Assembly: GCA_029057785.1 (NCBI GenBank)
Contig: JAIDZC010000001.1
Location: forward strand, 1 to 37,873
Source: Anaeroplasmataceae bacterium
Lineage (GTDB): Bacteria; Bacillota_I; Bacilli_A; Acholeplasmatales; Anaeroplasmataceae
Reading direction: 5' to 3'
DNA length: 37,873 nt
Below, piece by piece: positions 7,949 to 15,078 of this stretch. The notes below the pieces were generated by a model. The model searched no databases. It was not told the origin of the DNA and was given only the letters and a program-made list of their open reading frames with translations. The position numbers were made by a program, and so were the translations under genes. Every line of letters begins with the position of its first letter. Position 1 is the stretch's first letter.

Positions 7949-8721
7949 TATCTATTAAATCTCCCATCTTTAAATTTATGTAAACATATAAGATTTTCAT
8001 AAGGTGGCTGATTAATGTCACCATCTTTAAAATTGCTTTTGTTTATATCTTGTGTTAACCCACCAACTAATTTACCATTTTGAATAGAGCCTTCTTTAAA
8101 TACCTCAGTTGGCATTAGTCTATACAAAGCCTCAACTCCATCCTCTATTTCTTTTATTTCTCTCTCAATTTTACTTTTATCTGTATGATAAGATAGTAAT
8201 AACATATTATGATGCATTACTTTATTTCTTAATTTTTTTCGCACCATAACTATATCATTTTGATCAATACTATATTTTATTGCTAAGTCATATTTTTCAA
8301 ATATCTTTTCTATTGTTCCAAAATCAAAGAATCTTGAATAAGAGTACTCATATAAATTTGAATTAAGATTGCTTTTATCTTTGTTTTGTAAGGCATCAAT
8401 ATCAAGTTTTTTATTTTCATTGTCTTCAAATTTTTCTAATGTTTCTAGTTCTTCAAAAATTATATTACGCAAGTGCTCTTCTGCTACACATAAGTATTTG
8501 TAAAGCTTGTCTCTTATACTTTTATCATATCGTATAAGATTTTTAAAATGCTCATATTTGATAGAACAATTTGTTTGCCAATTGCACAGGGCATCATAGA
8601 CTTGCTTATATAAAAAAATGCCCTTAGATTTTAAATTTTGTAAAAAAAGTTTCTCTTCTTCTTGGTTTTCAAAAACTAATAATGGAAAACATTCAGAGAT
8701 ATTTATTTCATTAAAATACAT
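7948..8721 (-). CDS. Abi_2 (AbiD/AbiF)-like HEPN protein
   Basis: A 257-residue protein resembling Abi_2 abortive-infection proteins. YDKSIRDKLYKYLCVAEEHLRN (about 65-86) matches the family's helix of the type YD-LR-l-iE-lR. KLRNKVMHHN carries the HEPN Rx4-6H motif, here Arg165-x4-His170. HEPN proteins of this type are usually RNases that act under phage infection. The C-terminal 50 residues contain a repetitive stretch (GSIQNGKLVGGL, GDINQPPY) and look flexible. The start at ATG 8721 is preceded by GGGAGGT; ATG 8739 has no such site. It opens the HEPN-NTase-RES operon. Confidence 0.7.
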   Translation of the reverse strand: MYFNEINISECFPLLVFENQEEEKLFLQNLKSKGIFLYKQVYDALCNWQTNCSIKYEHFKNLIRYDKSIRDKLYKYLCVAEEHLRNIIFEELETLEKFEDNENKKLDIDALQNKDKSNLNSNLYEYSYSRFFDFGTIEKIFEKYDLAIKYSIDQNDIVMVRKKLRNKVMHHNMLLLSYHTDKSKIEREIKEIEDGVEALYRLMPTEVFKEGSIQNGKLVGGLTQDINKSNFKDGDINQPPYENLICLHKFKDGRFNR

Positions 8722-8751
8722 TATTATACCTCCCAACATGATGTTTTCTAT

Positions 8752-8780
8752 ATTTTACCAAAAAATGACAAAATTGTTAA
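8752..8780 (-). promoter_or_regulatory. Promoter of the HEPN-NTase-RES operon
   Basis: On the minus strand, TTAACA (8780-8775), 17 bases and TAAAAT (8757-8752). Its -35 hexamer overlaps the -35 of the plus-strand promoter at 8774, so the two promoters are back to back. Confidence 0.6.
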
Positions 8781-8803
8781 GCCTTTAAAAATATTTTTAT
8801 ACT
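8774..8803 (+). promoter_or_regulatory. Promoter P1, left side of the inverted-repeat segment
   Basis: TTGTTA (8774-8779), an 18-base spacer and TATACT (8798-8803). The expected transcription start falls at the outer edge of the repeat copy at 8814-8845, so P1 itself lies outside the segment that could invert. Confidence 0.6.
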
Positions 8804-8813
8804 CCAAATTCTT

Positions 8814-8845
8814 CTCAAAATAATAATGGATTATTGGGAGGAAAA
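8814..8845. repeat. Left copy of perfect 32-bp inverted repeat, possible recombination site
   Basis: Identical over 32 bases to the reverse complement of 12501-12532. Inside is a dyad: left arm CTCAAAATAAT (8814-8824), spacer AATGG (8825-8829) and right arm ATTATTGGGAG (8830-8840). The right arm's reverse complement, CTCCCAATAAT, matches the left arm at 9 of 11 positions. Counted as 10-bp arms, the spacer is 7. This is the size and form of a tyrosine recombinase core site. The right arm also holds the GGGAGG ribosome site of the ATP-grasp gene. Confidence 0.9.
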
Positions 8846-8846
8846 T

Positions 8847-9836
8847 ATGAAAAATAAATTTTATGTTACAGCAGAATTTAGAGAGGATTATCCAAACGAT
8901 ACAGAACTAGCAAAAAATTTTAATGACCATATTAAAAAAGAAAGTATAGATTGCTTAGTGTCAACTATAAATAAATTAGGCTATGAATGCAAATTCTATG
9001 GAGGAATTAATAGTTTACTAAAAATAAACACTTTTGAACAAAATATCATTTTTATTAATTACAATTATGGTAAGACCGAGCAACACAAACGAGCTCAAGC
9101 CCCACTACTTTTGGAAATGGCAAATGTTAAATATAGTGGCTCTGATCCATTTGTATCATTATTGGTTAATGATAAGGCATTTACAAATAAAATTTTAACT
9201 GCAAGTGATATTACTACGCCCCAACATATTTTATACTATAAAAATAGTGTATTGCCAAAAGAAATTCAATTTCCTGTTATTGTTAAACCTAATGCTTCAT
9301 CCTCTTCATTAGGGATTACACAAAACTCAATAGCATATAATTATGAAGAACTTTCTCAAATACTTAATAAGCAAAAAAAATATCTACCTTTAATAATAGA
9401 GAATTATATTTCTGGATATGAAATAACAGTTTGGATTATAGGAAACAAAGATAGATTCTCTTTAGTTGCACCATTATTAATTTCAAAAAAAGAGAAGGAA
9501 TTTTTCATGAAAAAAGATGTTTTTACGTTTGAAGATAAAGCAAATCATCAAAGGTTTTTTCATAATCCATATAATATCTTGTCTAAAGAATTAGTTTCCA
9601 AAGTATGTGAAATCGCAAAGCGATGTTTTACAATTTTAAATATGAGAGATTACGGAAGATTAGATTTTAGAGTAGATGAGAGTGGAAATATATTTTTCCT
9701 AGAAGCAAACGCATTGCCTGGATTTAGTATGAGCACAGATATCGGGTATGTATGTCAATTCTATGACTATAAATATGAAGACATTTGTTCCAAATTAATT
9801 GAAACTGTTTTGTCTAGATTTAATGACCAAAACTAA
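8847..9836 (+). CDS. Standalone ATP-grasp ligase, D-Ala-D-Ala-ligase-like
   Basis: A 329-residue ATP-grasp protein. Conserved parts are FPVIVKPNASSSSLGI (ATP-binding strand and Gly/Ser loop), PLIIENYISGYEITVWIIGN (hinge) and YGRLDFRVDESGNIFFLEANALPG (metal-binding Asp, Glu and Asn, as in DdlA/DdlB). The N-terminal 90 residues resemble the Rossmann-like part of Ddl but lack clear substrate residues, so the amino-acid or peptide substrate is unknown. GGGAGG before ATG 8847 selects this start over ATG 8826. The ribosome site sits in the 32-bp inverted repeat. The gene runs tail to tail into the STAND gene with a 17-base overlap. Its place in a defence-like island suggests a role other than cell wall synthesis. 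Confidence 0.8.
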   Translation: MKNKFYVTAEFREDYPNDTELAKNFNDHIKKESIDCLVSTINKLGYECKFYGGINSLLKINTFEQNIIFINYNYGKTEQHKRAQAPLLLEMANVKYSGSDPFVSLLVNDKAFTNKILTASDITTPQHILYYKNSVLPKEIQFPVIVKPNASSSSLGITQNSIAYNYEELSQILNKQKKYLPLIIENYISGYEITVWIIGNKDRFSLVAPLLISKKEKEFFMKKDVFTFEDKANHQRFFHNPYNILSKELVSKVCEIAKRCFTILNMRDYGRLDFRVDESGNIFFLEANALPGFSMSTDIGYVCQFYDYKYEDICSKLIETVLSRFNDQN

Positions 9837-12123
9837 TAACCCAAGGAACAAGTTCTGTTGATTTAACGTATAAATCACATCGATCTGTTTTAATCTGACT
9901 TGCATCAAGCATTTCTTCATCACAACCTAATTCAATGCATAATGCATTGTATTTTAATTTTTCATATCTTAGCATAATTTCTTTTGATTCTTTCAAGTAA
10001 TATTTTGCTTCTTCAATATCGTTTGTAATTTTTGCACTAACCACTAAAGACAAATAGATATATCTTTTGGCACGCACATCATAATTTACATTTTTTATGT
10101 TTGAATATATATTTTTTCTGCATTCTCTTAAGAATTGCAATTTGATTAAATTAGCATTATTCATAATATAATAAGAATTAGCAATTAGCCATCCTGTTTT
10201 GGCTATATTTCTTGCATAATATGATCTAGCATACATATTTGCTAAAGAATATGTTTGAATAGCTTTTTCGAGATAACTATTTGTACGCGTTTTAATATAT
10301 AAATACATATAAAAGGTTCCTTTATTTACTAAAGGGTAAGCGGCTTCATGAAATAAATTTTTATTTTTAAAATAATCAAATACTTGATCAAACTCTTCAA
10401 CATAGTTTAAATCCACCACATTATCATACAGAGCTAATTTCATCATAGTTATGTTATGCTGTATTTTATAATATTCTTCTGATTTATTCTTACATAATGA
10501 CAATGCCTTTGATGTTAATTTTATTGATTCTGAGAAAGGCATTATATTATTTGAATACCTATATAATCTATATATTTCCTCCGAATCTTTGTATTTTTTT
10601 AAAGTTTCTTTAAACAACTTTTCAGCGTGGTTTATACTGATAGTATCTTTTTTAATAGAAAGAGCCATTATTAATTTAGATACAACTTCTAATTCCTCGA
10701 TAGCATTAGAAGAAATATTAAGAGCTAACTTATAAGTATCACTACAAGATGGTAAAGATAGCAAAAATTCTATATCTCCTATTAATATAAGGTTTTTATA
10801 TTGATTTTTATCGATTAGACTTGCATATTTATAAGCAGATTCATAATATCCATTTATAAATAGCAACTCTGCATAGCTATGAATACTTTTTGGCAAAAAA
10901 GAATTCTCTATTATAAAGTATTGTGAAAAATAGTCAATCAAAAATATTTTTTCTTCAATGTTTTTGGTTGAATTAATTAAATTCAATAGAACCCCCTTTA
11001 ATTCAAACTCATTAGGGTTCTTTATTTTTTTTAATAATTTGGATGTTATCGTAAATCTATTCGTATCCAATAAAAAAAACTGTATTAAAAGGTTAATTAC
11101 TATTTTTTCTTCATCACTTGTAAGTTTAAGTAAATTATAATAAAAATATGATAAAGAATATACTGGTCTACCCATCATCATTCCACTTATATAACAATAT
11201 TTATCAAAAACTTCATCTGGCAAAGATAATCCTAAAATCTCAGCAATTTCGTCTTTTGTAAAATTCTCTTCACTAATTACAAAAATGGCAAAAAATAATT
11301 TAATTGTTTTATTTAAATTCGTTTCTTCATTAAATTTTTCTCTTATGAAATCTATAAATTGACGTATACTATTTGGATTTATCACATTATGCTGAAACTC
11401 TTTTATCGAGTTGACTAATAATCCAGGGTTTCCTTTTAAAAGGGTATATAATATTCTTGTGGAATCAGTCTTTTCACTTTCACTTTCAAAAAGGAAAAAT
11501 TGTGATAAAAGAAGTGCATAGTCATTTATCTCTTTAAATTCTTTTATATTAACTGAAGTTATATTTTTCAATGAATCCTTCACTAACTCGCTCTTCCAAT
11601 TTAATTTTGTTTCGTCATAAGTAAAATATACTTTTCTATTATTTAATGATTGCAATTTTTTAATTTTATCTAAACTTATACTATCAATCATAAATGTATC
11701 ATCAAAGCAAAAATAAGTATACTCTTCTTTAGGGAAAATATTATTTATTGCTTGATAAAAATCAAATTCTGAAATACTCAAGCTGGATAGTTTTTCTACT
11801 ACCTCTTGGATTACATTTAAATCGTCAAAAGAATTTATATTTGAAAATGTTTGAATTAAATTTTCATTAGTATGAATTATTTTCAATAGTTCATCAATCT
11901 TTTTTTCTTCATATAACCATTTTGAAACAAATTCCACCCAATAACTTCTAGCATCTGTCAATATATCATATTGAAATATAAGACCCTTTTTATCTTTCAA
12001 ATACTCATGCATAAAAGCACTTTTTCCGATTTGAGGATCTTTTCCAACAATTACTATGAAAATATCATTTATACTTGCATCAAGAATATCTTTAGTTTCT
12101 TGTCTATCTATAAATTTTCCCAT
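9820..12123 (-). CDS. STAND/NLR-like ATPase with helical-repeat C-terminus
   Basis: A 767-residue protein. It starts like many STAND ATPases (MGKFIDRQETKDIL, then a hydrophobic strand). The P-loop IVGKDPQIGKSAF (Gly27, Gly33-Lys34-Ser35) has one more residue than the usual GxxxxGK. YFCFDDT (Asp141, Asp142) is Walker B, and LLKGNPGLL (231-236) is the GNP signature of STAND proteins. From about residue 340 the protein is a long run of helix pairs like TPRs, fit for recognising a target. No N-terminal effector domain is fused; the small membrane protein encoded just upstream may supply that role. GTG 12159 lacks a ribosome site, so ATG 12123 is preferred. This gives a 20-base overlap with the upstream gene. 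Confidence 0.75.
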   Translation of the reverse strand: MGKFIDRQETKDILDASINDIFIVIVGKDPQIGKSAFMHEYLKDKKGLIFQYDILTDARSYWVEFVSKWLYEEKKIDELLKIIHTNENLIQTFSNINSFDDLNVIQEVVEKLSSLSISEFDFYQAINNIFPKEEYTYFCFDDTFMIDSISLDKIKKLQSLNNRKVYFTYDETKLNWKSELVKDSLKNITSVNIKEFKEINDYALLLSQFFLFESESEKTDSTRILYTLLKGNPGLLVNSIKEFQHNVINPNSIRQFIDFIREKFNEETNLNKTIKLFFAIFVISEENFTKDEIAEILGLSLPDEVFDKYCYISGMMMGRPVYSLSYFYYNLLKLTSDEEKIVINLLIQFFLLDTNRFTITSKLLKKIKNPNEFELKGVLLNLINSTKNIEEKIFLIDYFSQYFIIENSFLPKSIHSYAELLFINGYYESAYKYASLIDKNQYKNLILIGDIEFLLSLPSCSDTYKLALNISSNAIEELEVVSKLIMALSIKKDTISINHAEKLFKETLKKYKDSEEIYRLYRYSNNIMPFSESIKLTSKALSLCKNKSEEYYKIQHNITMMKLALYDNVVDLNYVEEFDQVFDYFKNKNLFHEAAYPLVNKGTFYMYLYIKTRTNSYLEKAIQTYSLANMYARSYYARNIAKTGWLIANSYYIMNNANLIKLQFLRECRKNIYSNIKNVNYDVRAKRYIYLSLVVSAKITNDIEEAKYYLKESKEIMLRYEKLKYNALCIELGCDEEMLDASQIKTDRCDLYVKSTELVPWVISFGH

Positions 12124-12496
12124 TTTTGAATTTAACTCTCTTTTCTTTATTTTTTTCACTTGTATAGGTGATTGATTTTAGTAATTTAAAATCATAATTA
12201 GGAAAAAGTGCAAAATTGATAACATAATTTTTAAAATTTTCTTGATTTGAAAGCATCAAAAACTCTTTTTCTCCCATTACGTCAATTGATTTGCCATCTA
12301 AGAAATGCAATTTTATATTTTTTATAATGGAAATCTTATTTCTGTTTGAAAAAAAGTATATTGTCATTGAATTAGAGGATAATTTATAACTAACGCTCAC
12401 CTTGGCTTTGTAGAGGATTAATGTAAAAAGTCCTATAATCATAGTTAGTGTTTGCAAAGACATTAAAATTATTGAAGCAATCTCAAATTCACTCAT
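12104..12496 (-). CDS. Small membrane protein upstream of the STAND gene
   Basis: A 130-residue protein. Residues about 6-29 (IASIILMSLQTLTMIIGLFTLILY) form one membrane helix. The remaining 100 residues are a soluble, strand-rich domain (KVSVSYKLSSNSMTIYF, then charged strands) facing the cytoplasm if the positive-inside rule holds. GGGAGG within the 32-bp repeat stands eight bases before ATG 12496. The gene overlaps the STAND ATPase start, so the two are translationally coupled. I infer a membrane effector or anchor controlled by the STAND protein. I know no family for it. Confidence 0.65.
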   Translation of the reverse strand: MSEFEIASIILMSLQTLTMIIGLFTLILYKAKVSVSYKLSSNSMTIYFFSNRNKISIIKNIKLHFLDGKSIDVMGEKEFLMLSNQENFKNYVINFALFPNYDFKLLKSITYTSEKNKEKRVKFKNGKIYR

Positions 12497-12500
12497 ATAT

Positions 12501-12532
12501 TTTTCCTCCCAATAATCCATTATTATTTTGAG
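12501..12532. repeat. Right copy of perfect 32-bp inverted repeat
   Basis: The reverse complement of 8814-8845, base for base. It includes the same 11-5-11 dyad and the GGGAGG ribosome site used by the membrane/STAND operon. The outer edge is three bases from the -10 box of the minus-strand promoter P2. The two copies bound a 3,719-bp segment. The bases just outside (TTTA against TCTT) and just before the ATGs differ, so the identity ends sharply. Confidence 0.9.
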
Positions 12533-12535
12533 TAA

Positions 12536-12564
12536 ATTATACAATAAAATGTTATAATTTACAA
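12536..12564 (-). promoter_or_regulatory. Promoter P2, right side of the inverted-repeat segment
   Basis: On the minus strand, TTGTAA (12564-12559), a 17-base spacer and a perfect TATAAT (12541-12536). It is closer to consensus than P1 and lies outside the repeat. A weaker plus-strand promoter for the recombinase (TTGAGT at 12528, TATAAT at 12553-12558, spacer 19) overlaps it. Confidence 0.7.
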
Positions 12565-12592
12565 TTAGAAATCGAATTTTGGAGGAAAATAA

Positions 12593-13501
12593 ATGAATTT
12601 AATAAAGTATAGGGAGATATTTATAGCAAAAATGATGGTATCTAAAAACTTGGATATGAAAAGTATCAAAGCCTATACATCAGATTTAAACCACTTGATT
12701 GACTACACAAATGGGAAAATATCTCAAGAATCTATTATGAGTTATATACAATACCTAACTCAAAAATATAAGGATACTACTGTTTCAAGAAAACTAATCA
12801 CAATCAAGATGTTCTTTAGATTTATTGAGGAAGAAACGAAATGGATAAATCCATTAGATAAATATAAAATTAAAATTAAAAAAGAAAAAAGATTACCTAA
12901 AACAATACCTGTAAAAGATGTTAGTAAGTTGTTAGATTATATGTATGAGAATCTTAATAAAGCTACTACTTCTTTTGCATACTTTCAAGCTGTTAGAGAT
13001 TTATGCATTATAGATCTTCTTTTATCTACTGGAATGAGAATAGCTGAAGTATCTAATTTAAAGTTAGAAGATATTATTACTTCTGAACGTGTATTACTTG
13101 TTCATGGTAAAGGAAAGAAACAAAGACTTTTATATATTTCCAGTTTAGAAACTTGGAATAATTTAAAGTCTTGGATAAATATAAGAAAAAAGCTTAAAGT
13201 AAATCACGACTATTTATTTGTAAATAAATATCATAATACTTTAAGTATTTACGGAATTGAAAATATATTTACTAAATACCGAGATAAAAGTGGTATATCT
13301 CCGTCTGCTACACCACATTATTTAAGGCATACGTTTGCTACGAACTTGTTAGCTAATGGGGCTGATTTAAGAAGTGTTCAGGAACTACTAGGACATTCTT
13401 CTATTTCTACTACAGAAATTTATACTGAAGTTAATACTGTCAGAAAGAAAATTGTTTTAAAGAAATATAACTTAAGAAATAAACTTACGAAAAATTCATA
13501 A
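12593..13501 (+). CDS. Tyrosine recombinase (Xer/phage-integrase family)
   Basis: A 302-residue site-specific recombinase with both normal domains. Residues 1-90 are the SAM-like core-binding domain (SIKAYTSDLNHLIDYT, TVSRKLITIKMFFRF). Residues 100-295 are the catalytic domain with the full set: Arg149 (STGMRIAE), Lys173 (GKGKKQR), His242 and Arg245 (PHYLRHTFAT), His268 (LLGHSSIS) and the nucleophile Tyr277 (TEIYTEV). GGAGG precedes ATG 12593. It lies directly beside one copy of the 32-bp inverted repeat, which has a dyad of suitable size, so I infer it inverts the 8814-12532 segment. It is too isolated to be a clear prophage integrase; a role in moving the island is the main alternative. Confidence 0.9.
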   Translation: MNLIKYREIFIAKMMVSKNLDMKSIKAYTSDLNHLIDYTNGKISQESIMSYIQYLTQKYKDTTVSRKLITIKMFFRFIEEETKWINPLDKYKIKIKKEKRLPKTIPVKDVSKLLDYMYENLNKATTSFAYFQAVRDLCIIDLLLSTGMRIAEVSNLKLEDIITSERVLLVHGKGKKQRLLYISSLETWNNLKSWINIRKKLKVNHDYLFVNKYHNTLSIYGIENIFTKYRDKSGISPSATPHYLRHTFATNLLANGADLRSVQELLGHSSISTTEIYTEVNTVRKKIVLKKYNLRNKLTKNS

Positions 13502-13541
13502 TCAAACAAATTGATAAAAGTTTTCTTCATTTATTTTTCGA

Positions 13542-13970
13542 CTATTCAGTTTTAGCTTCATCAAATATAGTTGGTCTTTTAAAATAGAAGTTTCCCTGTA
13601 ATTCATCTATTAAATTATCAATAACATCAGTTGCCTCAAATATTAAAAATTGTATGTCATTTAATATGTTTTCTATTTCTTTAAAATCCTTATGAAAGTC
13701 TTTTAAAAAGAATTCGTGATTGATGTAATTTCTTTTATTAATAACACCTTCTAAATCTCTATATTGTTTTTCATTTAGATGATTTTCTTTCTTTAATGCA
13801 TTATTTAAAGTATTCAGTGAAGCTACATCAATTTTTTTGATTGGGATTTGAAGTATAGTAGCAAGTTTCTTATACTCTTGTTCCCATTCCTGTGAATACA
13901 TTATAATCTTTCCAACTGCTTTAAAAACATCATTTGGATAATCATTTATCTTAATATCTTTTCCAAGCAT
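13542..13970 (-). CDS. Small HEPN-like protein with DUF2971 partner
   Basis: A 142-residue, mostly helical protein. The segment KRNYINHEFF carries Arg80-x4-His85, the RNase motif of HEPN domains, between long helices (residues 14-40 and 95-120). Length and layout suit a minimal HEPN unit. It lies 34 bases downstream of a DUF2971 gene on the same strand, so the two may be one toxin-antitoxin or defence module. The start at ATG 13970 lacks a strong ribosome site, with only AAAGGAA some bases upstream. The HEPN call rests on the motif and predicted helices alone. Confidence 0.6.
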   Translation of the reverse strand: MLGKDIKINDYPNDVFKAVGKIIMYSQEWEQEYKKLATILQIPIKKIDVASLNTLNNALKKENHLNEKQYRDLEGVINKRNYINHEFFLKDFHKDFKEIENILNDIQFLIFEATDVIDNLIDELQGNFYFKRPTIFDEAKTE

Positions 13971-14004
13971 TTCGTCTATATTCCTTTCAATTATTAGTTC
14001 TAAC

Positions 14005-14967
14005 TTAATTTCTTTCTATTAACTTAATATCCATTCTCTTACAATATTCCATCATCTTAATCTTATTTTCTTTAGACACATTTTTACCTAAATAGATTGC
14101 TATTATTTTTGGTGCGATTGGTTTTTCTCCTGCATCTCCAATCAATCTCCATTCTCGTTGATATTTCCATTGCGTGTTTTTGGTTAGAAACAATCTTAAA
14201 TATTGTGTTATATCTGCTTTTATCTGCCCGTTACTCAAACTACTTATCCATTGTCCTATAAGATTTGAAACCAATTGAATTATAATATTTGTCTCTCGTA
14301 TATCTTCATATACTACAGGGAAAATGCTTTGATTGAAAGGATAATCAGATACATCATACGCGATACAACAACCTGTTTCATCTTCAGCATAATAATTATT
14401 CCACATTTCATCAATGTCTTTAGATTCGCTTAAAGAACATATTCCTACCCTTTCTTTAGAATATACTCCATAGGAAAGAAGTTTCTCAAGCTGAGGCTTA
14501 ATTGAAGGTTCATTTAACATATCAGGTATTGCAATAATGTAATTAACAAAAGGTGCTATATCTACGCTTGGAACTAGTTTTTGAAGTTCAGGGGCTATTT
14601 CCATCATATAATTTGGTCGTATTGTTCCATCAGGTTTTGTTATTCTTTTAACCATTGTTTCTAGTTTTTCATAGTTTTCAGGGGAAGTATAAGGTTTTAT
14701 CATCATTTGAATAATTTGATCAACACACTCTCTTTTCAAATTATTAGTTTCTAAATCCATTAGTCTATAAAAATCTAATGATGTGTTGCATTCAGATTCA
14801 TCATCTAAATCCTTAGCAGGACAAAGATATAGATAATTCTTTTCTAGCATATCAAAAGTATATTCATTAAAAGGTTTATACTTATATAAAATAGCAGGTC
14901 CAGAATATTTAATTTCTTCTTTTGTATTGATAACTAAATTCAAATAATCAATTTTGTTAATTTCCAT
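14005..14967 (-). CDS. DUF2971 family protein
   Basis: A 320-residue protein with the DUF2971 landmarks: LYKYKPFNEYTFDMLEKNYLY near the start, LCPAKDLDDESEC, VGICSLSESKDIDEMWNNYY, GCCIAYD and the closing KYQREWRLI. The family is common in defence islands; its biochemical activity is not settled as far as I know. AAGGAG lies eight bases before ATG 14967. A promoter with TTGTAA-18-TAAAAT sits upstream, and the next gene is a small HEPN-like protein in the same operon. I infer a two-gene defence or toxin-antitoxin unit. Confidence 0.75.
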   Translation of the reverse strand: MEINKIDYLNLVINTKEEIKYSGPAILYKYKPFNEYTFDMLEKNYLYLCPAKDLDDESECNTSLDFYRLMDLETNNLKRECVDQIIQMMIKPYTSPENYEKLETMVKRITKPDGTIRPNYMMEIAPELQKLVPSVDIAPFVNYIIAIPDMLNEPSIKPQLEKLLSYGVYSKERVGICSLSESKDIDEMWNNYYAEDETGCCIAYDVSDYPFNQSIFPVVYEDIRETNIIIQLVSNLIGQWISSLSNGQIKADITQYLRLFLTKNTQWKYQREWRLIGDAGEKPIAPKIIAIYLGKNVSKENKIKMMEYCKRMDIKLIERN

Positions 14968-15010
14968 ATATTAGCTCCTTATAAATCACTTAATCTTTTT
15001 TACTAATAAA

Positions 15011-15040
15011 ATTTTACCACAAAAGATTTGGAATTTACAA
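15011..15040 (-). promoter_or_regulatory. Promoter of the DUF2971-HEPN operon
   Basis: On the minus strand, TTGTAA (15040-15035), an 18-base spacer and TAAAAT (15016-15011). It is divergent from the RNA promoter at 15044-15072, with only three bases between the two -35 boxes. Confidence 0.6.
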
Positions 15041-15043
15041 ACA

Positions 15044-15072
15044 TTTACAAAATTTTATTTTTGTTGTATAAT
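15044..15072 (+). promoter_or_regulatory. Strong promoter of a short RNA
   Basis: TTTACA (15044-15049), a 17-base spacer and a perfect TATAAT (15067-15072). No protein gene with a proper stop before the terminator follows it. Confidence 0.75.
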
Positions 15073-15078
15073 AAGAAA

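Noticed and set aside
8826-8846. ATG 8826 as start of the ATP-grasp gene
   Set aside because: The ribosome site GGGAGG lies downstream of this ATG and at correct distance from ATG 8847; the codons between belong to the inverted repeat.
12593-13501. Prophage integrase as sole explanation for the recombinase
   Set aside because: No phage structural, replication or lysis genes and no tRNA attachment site are near; the adjacent inverted repeats give a simpler role.
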